Shown one piece after another: positions 1 to 8,104 of a DNA stretch of 34,511 nucleotides (within the stretch, counting starts at the first letter, position 1; the number at the start of each line of letters is the position of its first letter). Below the pieces are notes generated by a model, which was given only the letters and a program-made list of their open reading frames with translations, did not search any database and was not told the DNA's origin. A program made the position numbers and the translations under genes. Location: contig CABUOQ010000021.1 of assembly GCA_902493275.1 (NCBI GenBank), positions 1 to 34,511 of the forward strand, in the 5' to 3' direction. This stretch comes from an uncultured Bacillota bacterium. Lineage in GTDB: Bacteria; Bacillota_I; Bacilli_A; RFN20; CAG-449.

Positions 1-99
1 TATTTCTGATTATCTTTTTCTTTTTTTATTATACGTGTTAAATTTTAACGTATACCTTTAAACGAGTATTGAGCCATTATAAATTTACTTATTTATATG

Positions 100-140
100 A
101 AAAAAGTGCTGATTTTCAGTATTTCTACTGTATCAACACT
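100..140 (-). terminator. Intrinsic terminator of the tRNA operon
   Basis: Read on the minus strand, a 9-bp stem (plus-strand arms 105-113 and 132-140, one G-U pair) encloses a second perfect 5-bp stem (117-121 with 126-130) and is followed by six U residues (plus-strand A run 100-105). It lies 13 bases beyond the 3' end of the tRNA-Gly gene, as expected for the end of this transcript. Confidence 0.8.
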
Positions 141-152
141 ATAGTCTTTTAA

Positions 153-226
153 TGGAGCAGGTGACGGGAATCGAACCCGCGTAGTCAGCTTGGAAGGCTG
201 AAGTTCTACCATTGAACTACACCTGC
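153..226 (-). tRNA. tRNA-Gly (anticodon TCC)
   Basis: The minus strand reads as a full cloverleaf of 74 nt beginning GCAGGTG and ending with an encoded CCA. The anticodon loop is CTTCCAA between a 5-bp stem, giving TCC. The T-arm GGTTCGATTCC is canonical. It is the last of three tRNAs in one transcript. Confidence 0.96.
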
Positions 227-234
227 AATTTTGA

Positions 235-310
235 TGGCGGACCAGACGGGAATCGAACCCGCGGTCTTCTCCGTGACAGGGAGACATGTTAACCGCTACA
301 CCACTGGTCC
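235..310 (-). tRNA. tRNA-Asp (anticodon GTC)
   Basis: A 76-nt cloverleaf on the minus strand with acceptor GGACCAG / CTGGTCC, discriminator G and encoded CCA. The anticodon loop CTGTCAC gives GTC. It is separated from tRNA-Gly by 8 bases and from tRNA-Ser by 3 bases, so the three are processed from one precursor. Confidence 0.96.
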
Positions 311-313
311 AAC

Positions 314-406
314 TGGCGGAGCAAGAGAGATTTGAACTCTCGCACCAGGTTACCCCAGTCTATGTCCTTAGCAGGGACACCTCTTCGGCCTCTTGAGTAT
401 TGCTCC
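314..406 (-). tRNA. tRNA-Ser (anticodon GCT)
   Basis: A 93-nt class II tRNA on the minus strand with a long variable arm, acceptor GGAGCAA / TTGCTCC and encoded CCA. The anticodon loop CTGCTAA gives GCT, which reads AGC/AGU serine codons. It is the first gene of the tRNA operon, directly downstream of the promoter at 423-451. Confidence 0.96.
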
Positions 407-422
407 ATTGGTGTGCTAAGTT

Positions 423-451
423 AATATATCACATAAACTTTCTTGTTGCAA
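423..451 (-). promoter_or_regulatory. Promoter of the tRNA-Ser-Asp-Gly operon
   Basis: On the minus strand TTGCAA (446-451) is followed after exactly 17 bp by TATATT (423-428), which is preceded by TG one base before (extended -10). Transcription would start about 10 bases upstream of tRNA-Ser. This is one of the best sigma-A-type promoters in the window. Confidence 0.75.
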
Positions 452-483
452 TAAAAAGAAGAATTTTTTTGTTTTTTAGATTA

Positions 484-1467
484 TTAATAAAAGACATTTT
501 CTCGTTTTAAAATAATATATTCTTTTTCTGCTTTTTTATTACAGTAAGCACAATTTTTTTTATTTAATCTCATCATAAAAGGAGTAAACAAAATATTTTC
601 TTGTTTTAACTCTTTTTCTTTTTCACATTCTTTATCACAAAGATAGATTATATTATTTTGATTACAATATTCATAAAACATTTCTATAGATTGCTTATAT
701 ATTTTATTTTTAATTAATATAACTTCTTTATTAATATATTCTCTCACTTCTTCTAAGGGTATTTCATTTATTTGATTTAAAATAACATTTTTTATTTTGA
801 TTAAATTCTTTTTAACACTTGAAGATGTTAAAGTAATAATAAATGGCACTTTGTTTTCTAAATCATCATAACAATCTTTATATTGTTCTTTTTGACTATA
901 AATGGCATTTAGTTTTTTAATCATCTCTTCCAATTTTTTTCTTTTTTCCATATTATCGCTTATTAAGACTCCACCGATTGGATTCTTAAATAGCGTTGGA
1001 TCTATTAACCTTGTCTCATTAAAATTATCATTTATTGCAAAAACAATCGCTTTATCTATGCAAACTGACAAAAAATAAAAGCCATCACTTTCAATAATTT
1101 CAGTTTTAAAAAAGCAATAAAACTTTTCTTTTAATAAAATTCCACCGCAAATATTATTGTCTATATATCCGTTAAGCATAAATAATGATGATTTATCTTT
1201 TATTACTTTTTCTATCTCAGATAAAATATTTAAAGCCTTACTTCTAGAATTAATTATTGAGTGACTTTTATAATAAATATTTAATTTCAAAGAAGATATT
1301 TCTAAATACTCTTTTTCTTCGTCAATAACATTTTTTATATTATTTATCTCACCGATAATATATTCATATTCACCATGATGTATCATTAAAAATTCATCTA
1401 TAATATTTTTAAAAATTCTTATAAAATTATCTTGATAACAATTATTTATAACACTTAATTTTTCCAT
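484..1467 (-). CDS. Hypothetical protein with a C-terminal Cys-pair motif
   Basis: Not recognised. From the ATG at 1467 it is 327 residues, rich in Lys, Ile and Asn, with no signal peptide or membrane span, so probably cytosolic. The C-terminal part has two cysteine pairs, C-x3-C (about residues 277/281) and C-x2-C (306/309), which could bind zinc as in small zinc-ribbon or treble-clef folds; this is inference. A longer reading frame starts with TTG at 1485, but the ATG seven codons in is the more ordinary start. Neither start has a convincing Shine-Dalgarno sequence. TATAAT on the minus strand lies just upstream of the ATG, so the mRNA may be nearly leaderless. It is divergent from the NAD synthetase gene, about 97 bp away, and reads toward the tRNA operon with no clear terminator between. 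Confidence 0.75.
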   Translation of the reverse strand: MEKLSVINNCYQDNFIRIFKNIIDEFLMIHHGEYEYIIGEINNIKNVIDEEKEYLEISSLKLNIYYKSHSIINSRSKALNILSEIEKVIKDKSSLFMLNGYIDNNICGGILLKEKFYCFFKTEIIESDGFYFLSVCIDKAIVFAINDNFNETRLIDPTLFKNPIGGVLISDNMEKRKKLEEMIKKLNAIYSQKEQYKDCYDDLENKVPFIITLTSSSVKKNLIKIKNVILNQINEIPLEEVREYINKEVILIKNKIYKQSIEMFYEYCNQNNIIYLCDKECEKEKELKQENILFTPFMMRLNKKNCAYCNKKAEKEYIILKRENVFY

Positions 1468-1473
1468 ACAATT

Positions 1474-1557
1474 ATTATAATGCAATTAAGTTTATTTTAA
1501 AAGTCCTTATCAATATTCATAAAAAATATTGAAATGTCCATTATAATGTCATAATAT
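1474..1557. promoter_or_regulatory. Divergent promoter region with repeated ATTATAATG motif
   Basis: The 97-bp spacer between the hypothetical gene and nadE holds a candidate plus-strand promoter: TTGAAA (1529-1534), 17 bp, TAATAT (1552-1557). It also holds a perfect 10-bp palindrome CATTATAATG (1539-1548). The nine bases ATTATAATG recur at 1474-1482, next to the minus-strand start, 66 bp away. The palindrome sits inside the nadE promoter spacer, a position suited to repression. The promoter call is moderate; the operator idea is inference. Confidence 0.4.
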
Positions 1558-1564
1558 TATACAT

Positions 1565-3697
1565 ATGAAAGCAACAATTATTCCAATTACTGATTTAAGA
1601 AAAACTAACGAAATATCTAATACTGTCAAAAATAATAGCCCAGTTTTTATTACTAAAAATGGTTATTCTGATATGGTAATCATGTCAAGTGATTATTTTG
1701 ACAAACATTTTATCGACCATGAAGTCGAATCTATTATCCCTTCAAAGAGTTTGAACAAAAAGAATATGGTTCAAAGTGACTCTTATGGATTAATAAATGT
1801 TGCAGCATGTTCCTTTGAAGTTAAAATAGGTAATGTTGAAGCAAATGTTGCATCTATCAAAGAAAAAATATTACAAGCAATCAATAATGATGTCGCTTTA
1901 TTAGCCTTCCCAGAATTGTCTTTAACTGGCTATTCATGTCGAGATCTTTTCATTCAATCATCGTTAATTGAAAAATCAAATCAAGGTTTATATGAACTAA
2001 AAGAGTTTTCTCGTGGAAAAGATATATTATTCTTTGTTGGTGCCCCTTTTTGTCATACAGATGTCTTATACAACTGTTCTATCTGTATACAAAATGGCCA
2101 TATTCTTGCCATAATGCCAAAGAAATTTATTCCTAATTATAAAGAGTATTATGAAGGAAGATATTTTACTTCATATCAAGGTGAAAATACTTTTGTCACT
2201 TTTAATCAAGAAGAAATACCTTTTGGAAATAAAATATTATTCCGTAACGATTGCAGCCGTAACGAAATTGTATCAAGTGAAGTATGTGAAGATGCTTGGA
2301 CACCTTATTCACCTTCTTTAGACCAGGTGCTCGCTGGTGCTACAATTATTTTTAATCTCTCCGCTTCAAACGAAACCATTGATAAAAATGACTCTCGTAT
2401 CACTCTTGTAAAAGAAGCCTCTAGAAAACTTTCATGTGCATATATATATTGTTCATCGCCATTTGATGAATCAACTACAGATTTAATTTTTTCTGGAGAA
2501 AATATCATTGCAGAAGCAGGTGACATCATTTCTAAATCTGAATTATTTTACCCAAATATGTTAATAAGCACTATCGATACTGAACGAATAAAAAATAAAC
2601 GTCGTTATGTCAATACCTTTAAAAGTGGACAAGATAACGGCTTCATGTTCATTCACTATCAAGCTCCTAGACATGTACTAAAATCCTTGACGAACCGTCA
2701 TATATCCGCATTCCCTTTTATATATTCTGATTTTGATAATAACGAAACAGATTATAAAAAAGTATTAACAATGCAAGCCCTATCTCTTGTTAAAAGATTA
2801 AAAGCCATCTCGTGCAAAACTGTTGTAATTGGACTTTCAGGAGGATTGGATTCAACTTTAGCACTTCTAGTTTGCCATAAAGCTTTTGAATATCTTTCAC
2901 TCGATAAGAAAGGCATTATATGTATTACCCTTCCTTGTTATGGGACTTCTAAAAGAACATATAATAATGCTCTCAAATTGGCAGAAGCTCTAGGTAATAC
3001 CCTCATTGAGATTGATATTTCTAAATCTGTCAGTCAACATTTAAAGGACATTGACCATCTAGATCATAATTACGATATAACTTATGAAAATGCTCAAGCT
3101 CGAGAAAGAACAAAAGTATTGATGGACTATGCTAATAAAGTTAATGGCATTGTAATTGGAACTGGCGATTTATCAGAAATCGCTTTAGGATGGTCAACAT
3201 ATAATGGTGATCACATGTCAATGTATGCTGTTAATGCCTCTATTCCTAAAACATTAATTAGAGCCATGTTCACTTATTTTGCTCAAAACGATTATAAAAA
3301 TATATCTTCAATCATTCTAGATATTCTCCACACCCCTATCTCTCCAGAATTAAAGCCAACCAAAGATGGTAAAATAGATCAATTTACAGAAGAAATAATT
3401 GGGCCATATGAATTGCATGATTTTTTCCTACACCACTTTATGAACAACAATTATTCATTTAAAAAAATATATTATTTAGCTTGTTTAGTATTTAAAGATC
3501 AATTTGAGCCAGTTATTATAAAAAAGTGGTTAAAAGTATTTATCAAAAGATTTTTTTCAAATCAATTCAAACGCTCATGCATGCCCGACTGTTGTAAAGT
3601 AAGCTCAGTATCACTGTCACCTCGTGGTGATTTACGTTTAACTAGTGATATATCTTATCAATCTTTTATCGATGATTTAGATGAAAATACCTTATAA
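1565..3697 (+). CDS. nadE: Glutamine-dependent NAD synthetase with N-terminal Phd/YefM-like domain
   Basis: Makes NAD+ from deamido-NAD+, ATP and glutamine, the last step of NAD biosynthesis, in the cytosol. Residues about 75-345 are the nitrilase-like glutaminase domain with its Glu-Lys-Cys triad: Glu117 (FPELSLTGY), Lys187 (MPKKFIPNY) and Cys241 (SSEVCEDAW). Residues about 395-690 are the ATP-dependent synthetase: PP-loop SGGLDST at 425-431, then GTGDLSEIALGW and the VNASIPKTLIR segment. Unusually, about 65 residues precede the normal NadE start. They match the Phd/YefM antitoxin fold in pattern: ITDLRK near the start, PVFITKNGYSDMVIMSSDYF at 26-45. Ordinary NadE would begin near Met68 (base 1766), but no Shine-Dalgarno is visible there. 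The ATG at 1565 also lacks one and lies just after a promoter-like TAATAT, so a leaderless start is possible. No toxin gene is adjacent. Confidence 0.95.
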   Translation: MKATIIPITDLRKTNEISNTVKNNSPVFITKNGYSDMVIMSSDYFDKHFIDHEVESIIPSKSLNKKNMVQSDSYGLINVAACSFEVKIGNVEANVASIKEKILQAINNDVALLAFPELSLTGYSCRDLFIQSSLIEKSNQGLYELKEFSRGKDILFFVGAPFCHTDVLYNCSICIQNGHILAIMPKKFIPNYKEYYEGRYFTSYQGENTFVTFNQEEIPFGNKILFRNDCSRNEIVSSEVCEDAWTPYSPSLDQVLAGATIIFNLSASNETIDKNDSRITLVKEASRKLSCAYIYCSSPFDESTTDLIFSGENIIAEAGDIISKSELFYPNMLISTIDTERIKNKRRYVNTFKSGQDNGFMFIHYQAPRHVLKSLTNRHISAFPFIYSDFDNNETDYKKVLTMQALSLVKRLKAISCKTVVIGLSGGLDSTLALLVCHKAFEYLSLDKKGIICITLPCYGTSKRTYNNALKLAEALGNTLIEIDISKSVSQHLKDIDHLDHNYDITYENAQARERTKVLMDYANKVNGIVIGTGDLSEIALGWSTYNGDHMSMYAVNASIPKTLIRAMFTYFAQNDYKNISSIILDILHTPISPELKPTKDGKIDQFTEEIIGPYELHDFFLHHFMNNNYSFKKIYYLACLVFKDQFEPVIIKKWLKVFIKRFFSNQFKRSCMPDCCKVSSVSLSPRGDLRLTSDISYQSFIDDLDENTL

Positions 3698-3738
3698 ATA
3701 TAATATAAAAACCCTTATAGTCTATTCATATATGCAAT

Positions 3739-3834
3739 AAAAAAGCCGGTATAAGTACTGTGAACTCCATAAGTCTTTCCAATTTTACTTGGTCCAACTT
3801 TATGAATTCACAATATAAGATATACCGGTTTTAA
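3739..3834. terminator. Long imperfect hairpin, likely bidirectional terminator
   Basis: This lies between the convergent nadE and lipoprotein genes. CCGGTATA (3746-3753) pairs with TATACCGG (3821-3828). Inside, TGTGAA (3759-3764) pairs with TTCACA (3807-3812), then ATAA with TTAT, and CCAA with TTGG at the tip. Each strand leaves a U-rich tract after the stem, which suits termination both ways. At about 90 nt with several internal loops it is much longer than the other terminators here, so it could also be a mobile palindromic repeat or a structured RNA. Confidence 0.6.
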
Positions 3835-3852
3835 TTATTTTTTTGAATTAGA

Positions 3853-5583
3853 TTAAGCAGGGAAAACAACGCTTGAGAGTAACTCAGTTACATCAGTTGT
3901 TCCAAAACCTGTGAAAGTGAAATCACATTCATATGTTACATCAGTATCCCAAATACATTGTAAAGAAATGACTAAAGCATTATCTTGAATAATTGCAATT
4001 GCATCAAAGAAAACGTTAATAACTGAGCCATTGTCTAAAGATTGAGCATATACTTGTGCAAGTTGACTACCATATTCTGGAACCATTGCAAATAGATTAA
4101 GTCCAAATTCATCGAGATTATCAAAGTTAATCACTCTCATTGTTTCAGCATCATTTAATTCATTTGCTGTAACATTTACTTCGTTTAATAATGATGCATC
4201 ATTAATTGATTCAATTGTTGTAAATGCACTAGTTGCATTTGCACTTTCAGTTGCAGCAATTGTATCTGTAACTGTTCCACCATCATCAAGATTTGTAAAT
4301 CCATATGTCTTACCATCTTTAATAGTGTAACCACCTTTAGCATTATCTGCGTTGTTAACGTAGAAGTATGTATCTTTATCAACAAATACATCGTATGAGA
4401 AAGTAAGGAATACATTTTCAGATCCGGATGGAGCTTCAATGATATTTGATCCATCTGTGAAGTAGGATTCGATATCTAATTTATAATTATCTGCAGTAGC
4501 AATTGCGCCAATTTTATCAGACAATTCAGTAGCAGTTATCGGAGTAGGTTCTTCGCCAGAAGCAATGTAGTCATCTAATCCTTTAACTTTAGTAGCTTCT
4601 GGATTAGTGTTAAGAATACCAGCAAAGAGGAAATCATAGACTGTTTGTCCTTGATATTCAAAATAAATAATATCTAAGATTGTCCAATGATATTCGGTAG
4701 TATTACCTACTTGATATTCATCATAAGATAAATTTAAAGATTCGGATAAGAACTTGACTCCGTCAACAAATCCACCTCTTTCAGCTAATTGAGCTCCAGA
4801 ATACAATGATAAATCATAGTTAAGGAAGTTTTGAATGCTTGCAGCATCATCACAAACTAACGCTGCTTGTTCTCCCTCTGTAACTGTATCAAACATAGAA
4901 TAATTTAAATATCTATTTAATGGTGCAGCAAGATAATAAAGATCAAATTGAGCTTGTTTACCTGGTTGAACATCAAGATTTGTACCAGCTAAATCATCCA
5001 TTGTATACCAATATGTATTTCCCGATTGTGTTTTTACAATACCTTCATAATAACGTCTTGTGTATTGTCCATTTTCAATATCACCACTATAAATTGAGAA
5101 ATAGTTATCATTGTGAAGTGTACCTGTTCCAGTTGAAAGTAATGAGCCATCATTTTTGAGTTCTAATTCTTCTATGAAGTAATTATTTCCAGCAGTATCC
5201 GTATCTTTTTGTAATTGAGCCTTTAATGCTGAAATAGCTTGGCATGAGAAGACACCATCTTCATCTCCTTTAGAAATTTTAACTCTTACGGTTCCTTCAG
5301 AAACAATGGTTAATTTATGACCATCAAGTATTGCAGTTTCAGCAGTAAGTACTGTCGCATCATAATCTTTTTTACCATCTACGGAAACATAATCATCTAA
5401 ATCGATGATATCACCAACAGTTACATTTTTGTCAAATGGAGCAATATAAACTCCTGGGATAAAACTTTCAACAGATGATTCACTGCTTGATGTATTAGCA
5501 TTATCACATGAAGAAAGTGTTAATGCGCCTACACTACCTACGAGTAAGGCGGCGATTAATAATTTGCTATGTTTTTTTAACAT
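3853..5583 (-). CDS. Large surface lipoprotein of unknown function
   Basis: 576 residues. A strong Shine-Dalgarno (AGGAGGAG) lies 5-6 bases before the ATG. The N-terminus has two lysines, a hydrophobic core and the lipobox LSSC with Cys26 as the lipidated residue, so it should be anchored outside the membrane. A short Ser/Asn/Thr-rich linker follows. Residues about 45-115 (start KNVTVGDIIDLDDY) look like a bacterial Ig-like beta domain. The remainder is acidic, rich in Tyr, Thr and Asn and largely beta-type, with no catalytic motif that I recognise. It appears to be a single-gene unit ending at the hairpin at 3739-3834 and is divergent from the CotH-like lipoprotein gene. Binding of a polymer or host ligand is possible but unsupported. 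Confidence 0.85.
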   Translation of the reverse strand: MLKKHSKLLIAALLVGSVGALTLSSCDNANTSSSESSVESFIPGVYIAPFDKNVTVGDIIDLDDYVSVDGKKDYDATVLTAETAILDGHKLTIVSEGTVRVKISKGDEDGVFSCQAISALKAQLQKDTDTAGNNYFIEELELKNDGSLLSTGTGTLHNDNYFSIYSGDIENGQYTRRYYEGIVKTQSGNTYWYTMDDLAGTNLDVQPGKQAQFDLYYLAAPLNRYLNYSMFDTVTEGEQAALVCDDAASIQNFLNYDLSLYSGAQLAERGGFVDGVKFLSESLNLSYDEYQVGNTTEYHWTILDIIYFEYQGQTVYDFLFAGILNTNPEATKVKGLDDYIASGEEPTPITATELSDKIGAIATADNYKLDIESYFTDGSNIIEAPSGSENVFLTFSYDVFVDKDTYFYVNNADNAKGGYTIKDGKTYGFTNLDDGGTVTDTIAATESANATSAFTTIESINDASLLNEVNVTANELNDAETMRVINFDNLDEFGLNLFAMVPEYGSQLAQVYAQSLDNGSVINVFFDAIAIIQDNALVISLQCIWDTDVTYECDFTFTGFGTTDVTELLSSVVFPA

Positions 5584-5958
5584 ATTTTCTCCTCCTATAA
5601 AATATAGAATTATCTCTTGTAAATTGATAGTAATTAAGGCAATAGATAATTATTAATATTTAATCTCTTTTAACAAAAAAATTCAATAAACTTTTTATAA
5701 TTTCTATAATTTTATATTAATATATATGCTTTTTTTCACTTTTTTTCTACTAAACATTATTTTTAATAATATGTAACCGCTTTCTTTTATATTATAATAT
5801 AAATGCATAAGAGATTATTTTTATAGTCATGCAAAAAATGTGTTAAGTGGTTATATACACAATAAAATTAGTTATTATTATTAATTTAATTTAATTTTAA
5901 TAAATTCATCCCTTAAATAGCCAAATCTATGAAAGGAAAACATATATAGGATGAGTAT
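5584..5958. other. AT-rich divergent intergenic region
   Basis: This 375-bp spacer between the two divergent lipoprotein genes is almost entirely A and T. A plus-strand TATAAT (5793-5798) could serve the CotH-like gene, giving a leader of about 150 nt, but the -35 match is poor (ATGTAA at 16 bp). TGTG and CACA flank a weak stem around 5838-5862. No ORF or RNA gene was recognised. Confidence 0.4.
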
Positions 5959-7821
5959 ATGTATAGCAAAATGAAAATAAAAAAGTTGATTCTTACTTTA
6001 ATACCAACATTACTTTTATCTTGTAACAGTGTAGTATCATCGATAAATAGTTCATCAAGCATGAGTCAATCACAGATTAATGATAGCTCTAGCGAGATGC
6101 AATCTAATAGCGAAGAATTATCTTCTTCACTTAGTGAAAGTTCTTCAAGTGAAGATTCAACAAATGAATCTTCTTCAAGTGAAATCTCTTCTGTCATCGA
6201 CTTAACAGGATATAACAAATTATTTGATGGCTTATATGTTAATTATCTCCCTGGAATCTATGATGATTCTATCACCTTAAAATTCAAAATTACTGATCCA
6301 AATAAAACTTTATATTACTCTGTTAATCACGATTTAACTAACAAAAATAAGCTTGATAAATATACGAATCCGCTTAGATTATGTAAAAAGAGCGCTTCAA
6401 CTTTACAAGATTATCCTCTTACAACCTCAGTTGACGCAATTTTGGCAGATGATACAGGAGGTAAATGTGTTTCTAATAATTATATATATAATGTTCAAAT
6501 TCCAAAGAAATACACATTGACCACTCGTCAAAATGTTATCAGTATTTCTCTTATTGATAACACCACTAATGAATCGGTATTAAATCGTTCCCTAACATAT
6601 ATTATCGATGATAATGCAAGTGAATTTTATACTATTCCTGTCGTTTCGATTTCAATGCCATATGATGATTATTTTGGAAGCCAAAAAGGATTCTATAACA
6701 AAATCCGTGAAGATATATCTAAAAGGGCAAATATCGAATATTTTGATTCTAAATATGATGAATACTTCTATCGTAATACCCAAATTAAACTCGGTGGCAA
6801 CTGGACTCTTGGATATCCTCAAAGAACGTTAAATTTAAATCTTAATAAGGATGAAAATGGCAATAAAAATAAGCCTTTAACAGAACATATTTTTAAAGAA
6901 AGAACCGCTTTAGGAAACAAAAATCAAAGATTGACTTCTTTAAAAAGAATAAGACTACATAATGGTGGTAATTGTTTTGAAGAACATACTGGATTCAACG
7001 ATGCAGTAATTCAAAACATGATGTATGGATCAAATGTTTCAACCACAGGATATCGTCCATGTATAACTTTCTTAAACGGCGAATATTGGGGTATATATTA
7101 TATTCGTGAACATTATAAAGATGTTTACTTTGAAGCCAATTATGGTGTTGAAAAAGACGATGTAATTTTATATGAATTACAAGGTGGATTTATCTTTGAT
7201 GATGGCGATGAAGAAAACGCTCAAAGTAATTTAAATGATTTATTAAATTATCTTAAAGAAGACTTCTCAAATGACGATGTCTATCAACAATTTATCGATG
7301 ACTATATCGATATCGATTCCTTCATCGACTTATTTATTGCTGAATCATATGCTTGTAACTGGGATTTCGTAGGAAATAATAATAACTTAAAGATGTGGAA
7401 AACATCTAAAATAGATGATAGCAATCCTTACGCTGATGGAAAATGGCGTTTCTGTCTTCACGATGCTGACTTTGCATTTACTGAAAATACTAACTTCTTA
7501 AGAAAAGATGTCGATCATTCATATGCTAATTTTGAAATGTTTAAATGTTTACTTAAGAATCAAAACTTTAGAGATCGTTTCTATCAACGTGCAGTTGAAT
7601 TAATACAAACTAATCTTTCAGCTAATAATGGAAAAAATATATTAAATAGCATGGTAGAAGAAGTAGAGCCATTTAAAGTGCTATCTGCAAAAAGATGGGG
7701 ACAAAATGATAATTTCTATAGCGTTTGGAAGAACAATATAAGAAATACTCTCAATTATTTTGATAATCGAAGTTCAAACTATCTTAACGAATTAAAGAAT
7801 ACTTTAAATAGTTATAAATAA
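5959..7821 (+). CDS. CotH-family kinase-like surface lipoprotein
   Basis: 620 residues. The N-terminus is a lipoprotein signal with lipobox LLSC (Cys22), then a long Ser/Glu-rich linker (about 27-78). Residues about 88-220 resemble the beta domain often preceding CotH modules (ITLKFKITDP, LYYSVN). The CotH kinase-like region spans about 225-560: IPVVSISMPYDDYFG, KRIRLHNGGN (329-338), NGEYWGIYYIREH (373-385) and the acidic HDADFAF (501-507), which fits the family's Asp-x-Asp metal-binding signature. CotH proteins are atypical protein kinases; in Bacillus, CotH phosphorylates Ser-rich spore-coat proteins. Here the protein is extracellular and membrane-anchored. AGGATG lies six bases before the ATG at 5959; a second ATG four codons in has no Shine-Dalgarno. 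A clear terminator follows. The family call is firm, the substrate unknown. Confidence 0.88.
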   Translation: MYSKMKIKKLILTLIPTLLLSCNSVVSSINSSSSMSQSQINDSSSEMQSNSEELSSSLSESSSSEDSTNESSSSEISSVIDLTGYNKLFDGLYVNYLPGIYDDSITLKFKITDPNKTLYYSVNHDLTNKNKLDKYTNPLRLCKKSASTLQDYPLTTSVDAILADDTGGKCVSNNYIYNVQIPKKYTLTTRQNVISISLIDNTTNESVLNRSLTYIIDDNASEFYTIPVVSISMPYDDYFGSQKGFYNKIREDISKRANIEYFDSKYDEYFYRNTQIKLGGNWTLGYPQRTLNLNLNKDENGNKNKPLTEHIFKERTALGNKNQRLTSLKRIRLHNGGNCFEEHTGFNDAVIQNMMYGSNVSTTGYRPCITFLNGEYWGIYYIREHYKDVYFEANYGVEKDDVILYELQGGFIFDDGDEENAQSNLNDLLNYLKEDFSNDDVYQQFIDDYIDIDSFIDLFIAESYACNWDFVGNNNNLKMWKTSKIDDSNPYADGKWRFCLHDADFAFTENTNFLRKDVDHSYANFEMFKCLLKNQNFRDRFYQRAVELIQTNLSANNGKNILNSMVEEVEPFKVLSAKRWGQNDNFYSVWKNNIRNTLNYFDNRSSNYLNELKNTLNSYK

Positions 7822-7844
7822 TTTTTCGAATAAAATCTCTTTAA

Positions 7845-7878
7845 AAAATGAGGTAGCTTTAACTAGCTATCTCATTTT
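7845..7878 (+). terminator. Intrinsic terminator of the CotH-like gene
   Basis: A 14-bp stem (AAAATGAGGTAGCT with AGCTATCTCATTTT, one G-U pair) with a 6-base loop ends in TTTTAATT. It starts 24 bases after the stop codon. Confidence 0.8.
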
Positions 7879-8104
7879 AATTATCAAAAATATTTAATCA
7901 TTAAAGCATCGGTCCTATAATTTTTTTTAGTTTTTATTTGTTCATAAGCATAAAAGAAAACCAAAGTACTAACAGAATAGCTAAGAAAGATTCAATAACT
8001 TAGAAATATTTCAAAGTAAAATACTGTCTAATTCATAAATAGACATATCAGATTTAATCAAACCTAAAACGTTGGCAATGTATTTTCAGGATCTAAATGC
8101 GATA
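7879..8104. other. AT-rich non-coding stretch at the island's left edge
   Basis: Native-type AT-rich sequence between the CotH-like terminator and the decayed GH43 gene. It holds an 8-base T run near 7921 but no convincing stem before it. I see no ORF, integrase remnant, tRNA or clear direct repeat shared with the right edge of the island near 20.5 kb. Confidence 0.4.

Noticed and set aside
93..287. 64-residue minus-strand ORF
   Set aside because: It lies across the tRNA-Gly and tRNA-Asp genes and the terminator, and its sequence is simply translated tRNA.
1441..1485. TTG start of the hypothetical protein at 1485
   Set aside because: An ATG lies seven codons downstream, and the extra residues overlap a TATAAT-like promoter element; neither start has a Shine-Dalgarno, so the ATG is preferred.
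4185..5159. Short overlapping ORFs inside the lipoprotein gene
   Set aside because: Low-complexity frames rich in Leu, Gln and His within a gene that has a strong start signal and lipobox; no independent start signals.
7879..8104. Attachment site or integrase remnant at the island edge
   Set aside because: No tRNA, recombinase fragment or direct repeat shared with the 20.5-kb edge could be found by eye.
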